DNA from: Deroplatys truncata
Lineage: Eukaryota > Arthropoda > Insecta > Mantodea > Mantidae
Assembly: GCA_030765065.1 (NCBI GenBank)
Contig: CM060988.1
Coordinates: forward strand, 177,299,065 to 177,363,064
Direction: 5' to 3'
Length of the DNA: 64,000 nt
Each line of letters starts with the position of its first letter. Within the stretch, counting starts at the first letter, position 1. Below are positions 57,294 through 64,000 of the stretch, piece by piece. Position numbers and translations under genes: made by a program. Below the pieces are notes generated by a model. That model did no database searches and was not told where the DNA came from. It saw only the letters and a program-made list of their open reading frames with translations.

Positions 57294-57655
57294 CCTGTAC
57301 AAACTATTCTTACAAAACTTTGCTTTTGTATCTACTTCATGTTAATCGAGATAAACGTTTGCAGAAATACTTCATTACACATTTCGTTGTAACTAAAAGG
57401 GAAATACAGGAGACTGAAGCGATAGGCTAATCTTTACAAAGTAGGTCGCTATTTGCTGGCTTTGTAATCCCATTTTCCTTGAATGACTGCGAGAAACAAA
57501 GGTGTGGCAAACTAACACTTCAAAAAGTATAAAGTATTGGAATATTCGAAGCAATAGCAACAAATATCTCGGAAACGACTAACGCTACAAAAACATATTT
57601 TATATAAACTGTATGTGTAAATGAGCTCTACATTTTTCCTGCATAGAATAGGTCC
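57294..57655 (-). repeat. Family-A repeat, minus fragment
   Basis: CTGTACAAACTATTCTTAC, CTTCATGTTAATCGAGATAA, GGAGACTGAAGCGATAGG and AATATCTCGGAAACGAC follow the inverted family order. Its outer end is cut at the SINE border near 57292. Confidence 0.65.
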
Positions 57656-57794
57656 TTTTGATAAACAATCTTTATTGTAAGTATATTATAGTCACATATA
57701 TAATCACATGGTGGCTCTTGTGTGGGGAAAGTATCCTGACAAACTTTTAGTCCTTCAGAAACGAGCAATTAGAGACCCATCAAAAGTACATTTA

Positions 57795-58985
57795 CACTAC
57801 GTAATTAAAAGTATCTGGACACCTGGCTGAAAATTACGTACAAGTTCGTAGCGCCCTCCATCAGTCAATATGGTGTTGGCCCACCCTTAGCCTTGATGAC
57901 AGCGTTCACTCTCGCAAGCATACTTTCAATCAGGTGCTGGAAGGTTTCTTGGGAAATGGCGGCCCATTCTTCACGGAGTGCGGAACTGACGAGAGGTATC
58001 GATGTAGGTCGATGAGGCCTGGCACGAAGTCGGCGTTCCAAAACATCCCAAAAGTGTTCTATAGGATTCAAGTCAGGACTCTGTGCAGGCCAGTCCATTA
58101 CAGGGGTGTTTCGTGTAACCACTCCGCCACAGCCCGTGCAGTATGAACAGGTGCTCGATCGTGTTGAAAGATGCAATTGCCATCCCCGAATTGCTCTTCA
58201 ACAGTGGGAAGCAAGAAGGTGCTTAAAATATCAGGGGGCAGGCCCCTCCAGGAAAAACACGACCACACCATAACACCACCACCTCAGAATTTCACTGTTG
58301 GCACTACACACGCTGGCAGATGACGTTCACCGGGCATTCGCCATACCCACACCCTGCCATCGGATCGCCACATTGTGTACCGTGATTCGTCACTCCACAC
58401 AACGTTTTGCCACTGTTCAATCGTGTAATGTTGACACTCCTTACACCAAGCGAGGCGTCGTTTGGCATTTTCCTGCGTGATGTGTGACTTATGAGCAGCC
58501 GCTAGACCATGGAATCTAAGGTTTCTCACCTCACTCCTAACTATCATAGTACTTGTAGTGGATCCTGATGCAGTTTGTAATTCCTGTGTGATGGTCTGGA
58601 TAGATGTCTGCCTATTACTTTTTACGACCCTCTTCAAATGTCGGCGGTCTCTTGTCAGTCAACAGACGTGGTCGGCCTGTACGCTTTTGTGCTGTACGTG
58701 TCCCTTCACCTTTCCACTTAACTATCACATCAGAAACAGTGGATCTAGGGATGTTTAGGAGTGTGGAGATCTCGCGTACAGACTTCTGACACAAGTGACA
58801 CTCAATCACCTGACCACGTTCGAAGTACGTGAGTTCCACGGAGCGTTCCATTCTACTGTTTCACGATGTCTAATGACTACTGAGGTCGCGGATAATGTGT
58901 ACCAGGCATTAGGTGGCAGCACAATGCACCTAAGATGAAAAACGTATGTTTGTGGGGATGTCCTGATGCTTTTCATCACATAGTG
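57795..58985 (-). mobile_element. Tc1-like transposon, full length (copy 3 of 3)
   Basis: The left end CACTACGTAATTAAAAGTAT and the inverted right end CACTATGTGATGAAAAGCAT continue into (T/C)(G/A)GGACA(C/T)C. TA duplications lie at 57793-57794 and 58986-58987. Length 1,191 bp, minus-strand gene. Confidence 0.9.
57865..58851 (-). pseudogene. Tc1-like transposase pseudogene (copy 3)
   Basis: Minus strand, in order. 58851-58615: MERSVELTYFERGQVIECHL, then VREISTLLNIPRSTVSDVIV (HTH) and [10 protein letters not shown]. 58637-58284: [20 protein letters not shown] with the first catalytic Asp intact. The next part, with the FSWRGLAPL block, is shortened near 58230. 58176-57865: WPAQSPDLNPIEHFWDVLER with the catalytic Glu, ending KAKGGPTPY. 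The second-Asp block (QHDR) falls in a different frame at about 58165. About 30 codons around TAQTYIDIL are deleted, so it is dead. Confidence 0.85.
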
Positions 58986-58989
58986 TATA

Positions 58990-59640
58990 TATATAACTTT
59001 TTAAGCAGTTAGACATTCTCTAATTTCCATGTACGTATTTATGTTTTAATTTGCCTTTGTTATGTTAAAAGAAATTGCACAATTATATTAGATGTACTCT
59101 GTTCATAGTTAATCCACATATATACTAAATATAATAAAACCCAAAATGGTTATGAAGTTACGTCACTAAATGTGTTCAGCAGTTTACCTGATGACGTCAA
59201 ACATGTAAAATGATCAATTTTAAAAGGCGAGTTCCAATGGTTCTTTCAACAAATCCGCTGTATGATTTACGCAATTAGCTTGATATCCAAAGGTCATTTT
59301 AGTTTGTTTTGACTTTGCTATACATACCAGTTGGCCCAACCGCGCCGTATTTCATGTGTGTAGATATTCCTTCGTACGTTAAGAGAGTTGCAGAATTAAA
59401 CGGGGCAAATCCAAGCAAATGCAGGTCAGTGGGGAAGTAGTGTTATAACGCGGGCCACCTTCGCTCTCCCCCTACTTATCAACGGATCGCGATCGTTGAG
59501 AGACTGTTCTGTCTTCCACTAAGTGTGCAATCTGTGATAATACACAAAAAACTTGAGTTTTATTTAACTACTGTGGTTCTTGGGGTCACATTCTATATTG
59601 GGCAAGAAAGATCGGTAATTTTGCTCAGAGGCCTCTTTAT
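58990..59640. other. No recognisable feature
   Basis: AT-rich to moderate composition; no supported exon or known repeat. Confidence 0.4.
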
Positions 59641-59800
59641 CAGGCTTGAGGTTCTTTTACGTGCCGTAAATCTACGACACGGGACCACCGGCTTTACTTC
59701 CCTTCTGAAGGAAGCTACGTTAAGGACTTTTATGCCCCCCAAAAAACCCATCCCCTCCGCCGGGTTTGAACCCACGACTTTCGGAACTTTATGACAAGAA
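59640..59800 (-). mobile_element. tRNA-like SINE fragment, minus strand
   Basis: On the minus strand GTCGTGGGTTCAAACCCGGC carries a B box. It is followed by GGAGGGGATGGGTTTTTTGG and a body ending TAGATTTACGGCACGTAAAA. The A box is not clear. Confidence 0.5.
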
Positions 59801-59969
59801 CAGTGTAAACAGACCGGAAAGGTCTTTAGAATGTGTTCCACGTTAGTTAGAAATTTTATTCTCGAGGAAATAAATTCAGTTTTAGATTGAAAAATATTTA
59901 AAATATCTTTGTTCGACCTAATGGAATCCGCCCATTTCTATCTCGTAAATTATGTTTATACTGTTATTA

Positions 59970-60192
59970 ACATTAAGGATTATACACATTGTAGAGTTAA
60001 ATCAAAACATTAAAGCGCCGTAACGAAAACCATGCAAACATGAGAGCACGTAATGCGTATCACTGGCATTTGCCCATATTATTATTATTATTATTATTAT
60101 TATTAGCTATACGCATCGTAGAGTAAAAAAATATTAAAGCCACGTAACGAATATCATGCAGAATTTTTATCTCATGTTTATAGTGCGTAATA

Positions 60193-60226
<34 letters not shown>

Positions 60227-60330
60227 TCATAATGCCAGTGATACGCATTACGTGCTCTCACGTTTGCATGGTTTTCGTTACGGCGCTTTAATGTTTGGTT
60301 AAACTCTACAATGCGAATAATCCGTAATGG
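59970..60330. repeat. Inverted repeat around (ATT)n/(AAT)n, with a third internal copy
   Basis: Left arm ATTAAAGCGCCGTAACGAAA, ACCATGCAAACATGAGAGCA, CGTAATGCGTATCACTGGCA (about 60010-60069) is found inverted at 60234-60293. The match extends weakly outward (TTGTAGAGTT). A diverged direct copy of the left arm lies between them at 60113-60180 (ATTAAAGCCACGTAACGAAT). The two trinucleotide tracts (60077-60104, 60190-60222) are themselves complementary. Confidence 0.8.
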
Positions 60331-60630
60331 TAGACAAAAATTTACAAAATAGCTTTGGGCGGAAACTGATAGGTCAAGAAAAGACATTTTAAATATTTGA
60401 TAATCTAAAACGTGAATTTACTGCGTCGAAAATAGTCTCTGTAACTGAAGTGGAAAACATTCTACAACCTTTACGGTCACTTTATACAGTTTTTGTCTAT
60501 CATCACCGACCGTACAGTTTGCTTGGATTTTCCCTGTTGAATTTTGCAACTCTTTTAACGTACGAAGGGTATGTAAACATGTTAAATACGGCGCCATCCA
60601 CGTATTCCTGAGATTTCTCTCCGAGTTATT

Positions 60631-60631
60631 A

Positions 60632-60682
<51 letters not shown>
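60631..60682. repeat. (ATT)n microsatellite
   Basis: About 17 ATT units. The 133-codon minus frame with a poly-Ile run (60819-60418) reads through it and is not a gene. Confidence 0.9.
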
Positions 60683-61192
60683 GGTGTTGTTCTTGCTGTT
60701 GTTGATACCAAGTAACGCAACAAGACGCTTCTGAAGAATGGTCCGTTATCTGTGTAATAGTTAAAGGAACTTACTTTGATAATGGTTTCATTTAACAAGT
60801 GGGTAACGTAGTTACCCAACTAACTTTCGAGATGACGAGAGTGTATAAACTTTAAGAGCATCATCGTGTTTCTTATTAAAACTCCTAACTTTTTCCCAAT
60901 AAACCGCCTAACTTGCTTAGCATTACATTTTCTAGGAGGTTACGTATATACCCACCACCTTGCACATCTGCTGTGTGGTTTGCATAGTTACGGGCGTTAC
61001 ACTGATGCTTAAAGTAAACTGTTTTGATATGATTGCTTATTGCATTAATGCCTCTACGGTCGAGATGCAGCCCGGAGGTTTTGTGTTCAATTACCGCCTG
61101 AAGGGATAATTTTTCATTGATTAGAACCATTTCCCACATTTCAAGAGCCTGAAAATAATGAATGAAAGAGTGAATTGATTAGTATCTTTCAA
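60683..61192. other. No recognisable feature
   Basis: No supported exon or repeat recognised between the microsatellite and the family-A copies. Confidence 0.4.
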
Positions 61193-62174
61193 AAAATCTG
61201 TTCTGTTGCATTCACATGACTTTCTGTTCTTACAAAAACTTTTTCTTGTATTTAATTCTTGTTAATTGAGATAAATTGTCATTACAATTTCGTTTTTGGC
61301 ATAAGAATAATACAGTGGGCTAAAGGGATAGACAGAAATTTTAAAATGCGGATTGCTCTGTGATGGATTTAAAATTCCAAGCACCTTGTATGACCATTAA
61401 GAAAAATCTTACGTGCTACATTCACATGACTTTATATAAACCCTAGCGCTTCCTAATGGCTATACAAACTATTCTTACGAAAGTTTGTTTTTTTGTCTTC
61501 ATTTTAATCAACATAAGCCTTTCCGCAAAAAGCTACATTAAATATTTCGGTATAGATACAAAGGAAACCTGACAGTCAAATGTTTTAGAACCGGACGCTA
61601 TACGCTGGCCTTAAAATTCCATACTCTTTTCATGACATCGCCAGAAACAACTGAAAGTGCACAGGAATTTTAAAGAATGGCTAAGTATTGTACAATTTGA
61701 AACCTTAACAAATATCTCGGAAACGGCTGATGCCACAAAAAAGTTATTTGAAATAAATTGTATGTTTTAAAGAGATCTTCATTTTCTGTGTATTACGTTT
61801 TCGTCTATGGCTTAACAGTTACCAGATATACGTTATTTTGGTCAACATCGCTATAGCAGTGTTTTAGAAAATAAAAATGTTTCTGTAAAGGGCATTTTGT
61901 GGTGGGGGATTTTCTTGAAGATCTTCGTGTCGCATCTTTGCAAGGTAATTAATGTAAATGTCAAATTTGGTATTTATGCGACTTTTCGTTTTTGAGTTGT
62001 GCTGTTCACAGACACATACACACGGACATTTTTTTCTAAAAATGGTATATTTTGCATTAGGGGGCCTCAAAACATGTATTTCTGTGAATTCGAATTTTTG
62101 CTACATTTTGCGTATTCACGTGATCTCGCTTCATACCTTATCTACCTACTAGGTACGTGGTAAAGAAAGTAAAA
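61193..62174 (-). repeat. Two consecutive family-A minus copies
   Basis: A 3'-only fragment (61193-61395, starting ATCTGTTCTGTTGCATTCAC) is followed by a nearly complete minus copy (61397-62174, from CTTACGTGCTACATTCACAT to GTAAAGAAAGTAAAAATC). The second inserted into, or next to, the first. Confidence 0.7.
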
Positions 62175-63240
62175 ATCTAATGTGATACATTCACAGACTT
62201 TCTCTATCCTCTATCGTTTACTAATGGATATACAAACTAGTCTTACTAAAGATTATTTTTACTTTCTCTACTACGTATAGTAAGTAGGGGAAGTATTGTA
62301 TTCCACCCAAAAATTCGATAACGAGATTTCAAGGGAAATATATGTTTTGTGACCACCTGAGTCCAAAAAAACCATTTTTGGAAACATGTCCGTGTGTGTG
62401 TGTCTGTGAACAGCATAACTCAGATAAACACCAAACTTGGTATTTAGATTCAGTATCTTCCAGAGATGCGACAAGAAGGTTTTCAAGTAAATCCCCCCAC
62501 CCCAGATTACCCTTTACATGGAAGATTTTTCGAAAATTTTAATTTTCTCAAAAATGGCTCTAACAATTTTGATTAAAATATCATATATTTAAGACATTTT
62601 CATGACAAAATGAAATGTATATCTCGAATTTTCTGGGAATGTCTCCAAAAGCATTCTTCATTGTGAACGACGTTTACATAACTGGTAAACCATAAGAGAT
62701 AGTCAAAATTTTACTACACAAAAAATGTAGATCGCATTAAAATACACAATTTATGTCATATACGTTTTATTGTTGAGTGAACTATTTTCGAGATATTGCT
62801 TAGTTATTCCCTTAAATTTTCCAATATTTATACTTTTTTCAAATGGAAATTCGTTATTCATTCTTTTTACGTCCTGGACATACAAAGAGAATGGAATACT
62901 CCACATAGCAACCAGCTCTTAAAATATTTGACTATCGCTTAAAGCCTACCAATTACCCTTGCATCTACAAGAAAATTAGCAATAAGATTAACATCTGGAT
63001 ATCTCGATTAACATGAAGCATATGGGGAATAAGCGTTTGTAAAAATAGTTTGTACAAGGGTCGAGAAAGTCATGTGAGTGTAACACTTAAGAATTTTTTT
63101 ATTTTAATTCAAATAAACCTTTGTAGAAATGGCTACATTACACATTTCGTTATAGATACAAAGGGAATAGCGACAGTCAAATGTTTAAGAACTAGACGCT
63201 ATGTGCTGACCTTAAAATTCCTTACTGTTTCCATGGAATC
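62175..63240. repeat. Family-A plus copy inserted in a family-A minus copy
   Basis: A minus fragment (62175-62257: CTAATGTGATACATTCACAG ... CTAGTCTTACTAAAGATTA) is interrupted by a plus copy (62258-63092, from ACTTTCTCTACTACGTATAG to GTGTAACACTTAAG). It then resumes at 63093 with ATTTTAATTCAAATAAACC to about 63238. The break is at a T run, as in the 51.5-kb nesting. Confidence 0.75.
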
Positions 63241-64000
63241 TATTGTTTCAACAAATAGCCGCATCGTCATAAACTTGTTGGTACAAGAAATTCGTAGAAG
63301 ATGCTTGCATATGCAAAGGAAAAAATACTGGTCATTTTCGAATAACAAATAGTGCTCATGTTGAATGCCTAAAATAAAACTTAGAACTTTCCTGTATCCA
63401 GTGATGTATGGTATGCGTTTCTATAGTCATTCATTAGACACAAATATTTAAACTATGCTCCTTCTTTATGACTAGATTTTGAATAATTGATTAATTACAG
63501 CCAAGGTTTTAAAATCGTTAAATGGACTACAATGGGAATTGAACGATGAACCATATAAAATTCCTAATGCCTTTTCTTCTTGCCTTTACATGGAACACGT
63601 AAAGGGTAGATTGCGGTGAGGGATTTTCCTTAACATTTTTATATAAAATTTTTGGTGAACTTAAGGTAATGCATAAGTGAAAGTTAGACCAAAAATTGTA
63701 AATAATTAAACAAATATATGTTTTTATAATAAAATAACATGAATTCTAAACTTTAAGAATAAACAGTTTTTCGCACTTGGCGAATTTTAGCTACCGATTA
63801 ACTGAAGCTACAAATAAATCTATTTACCCTATTTCTTAGAAAAAGTTTTTTCGCATTTTTCCACACTCAAAATGCCCCACACGATGCAATTTCTTACTAA
63901 TTTGTTTCAAAAGCTTTGCACTGCCTCTCAAAAGTTCATTAAAGAATATTACCGCATACTCTTAATAAAATAGTTACCCCAATTTGAGAAATAGATTATT
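63241..64000. other. No recognisable feature
   Basis: AT-rich. A short TACATGGAACACGTAAAGGG stretch at about 63588 may be a very old family-A remnant. Confidence 0.3.

Noticed and set aside
60418-60819. 133-codon minus-strand frame with a poly-Ile run
   Set aside because: It is open only because it reads through the (ATT)n microsatellite.
1-64000. CRISPR array, bacterial operon or defence island
   Set aside because: No regularly spaced direct repeats with unique spacers and no Shine-Dalgarno-led gene clusters. Intron-exon structure and eukaryotic transposons show a eukaryotic genome.

Overview
The window is intronic or intergenic DNA from a large, AT-rich, repeat-laden eukaryotic genome. 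I judge it to be an arthropod, most likely an insect of a big-genome lineage such as cockroaches, termites or their relatives; this is inferred from the mix of Tc1 and mariner transposons, tRNA-derived SINEs, very long introns and canonical GTAAGT donor sites, not from a species marker. There are no bacterial-type operons, rRNA genes or CRISPR arrays.

Host coding sequence. The best-supported host gene is on the minus strand. Three exons at 38716-38966, 33316-33485 and 21607-21806 have canonical splice sites and agree exactly in reading-frame phase (251+170+200 = 621 nt, 206 residues plus stop). They encode the C-terminal end of a probably secreted protein: an acidic segment, a basic segment, and one terminal thrombospondin type-1 repeat. 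The 5' exons were not found and may lie beyond base 64000. A second, weaker candidate is a plus-strand promoter and first exon(s) at 43140-43890. It has two perfect RFX X-box matches 42 bp apart, a TATA-like site, a short poly-Gln ORF and a possible 105-nt exon.

Layout. 1-520 has nothing recognised. 560-1590 is a satellite whose second half has an exact 79-bp dimer period. 1.7-5.8 kb holds copies of an abundant repeat (family A) around a Tc1-like transposon. 8.3-11.1 kb has a SINE, a deleted DDE transposon with long terminal inverted repeats, and a deleted mariner. 14.6 and 16.5-17.1 kb are fold-back elements. 17.5-18.4 kb is a family-B repeat, and 18.7-19.2 kb is LTR-like. 21.6 kb is the terminal exon. 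23.3-26.0 kb is a broken DDE-type gene interrupted by tRNA-like inverted arms that contain a mariner. 26.6-27.8 kb is Tc1. 28.7-31.9 kb is a GC-rich block with SINEs. 33.3 kb is an exon, followed by a full-length mariner. 35.5-38.4 kb has two family-B repeats. 38.7 kb is an exon, 39.6-42.4 kb carries retroelement, Tc1 and other transposase remnants. 44.1-57 kb is nearly solid family A with two family-B insertions. 57.8-59 kb is Tc1, 60 kb an inverted repeat with (ATT)n, and 61.2-63.2 kb more family A.

No transposase ORF in the window is intact, so all autonomous elements look dead. The most useful observations are the phase-matched three-exon gene with a family-A end abutting one of its acceptors, the paired X-boxes, the exact 79-bp higher-order repeat, and the nested insertions that allow relative dating.
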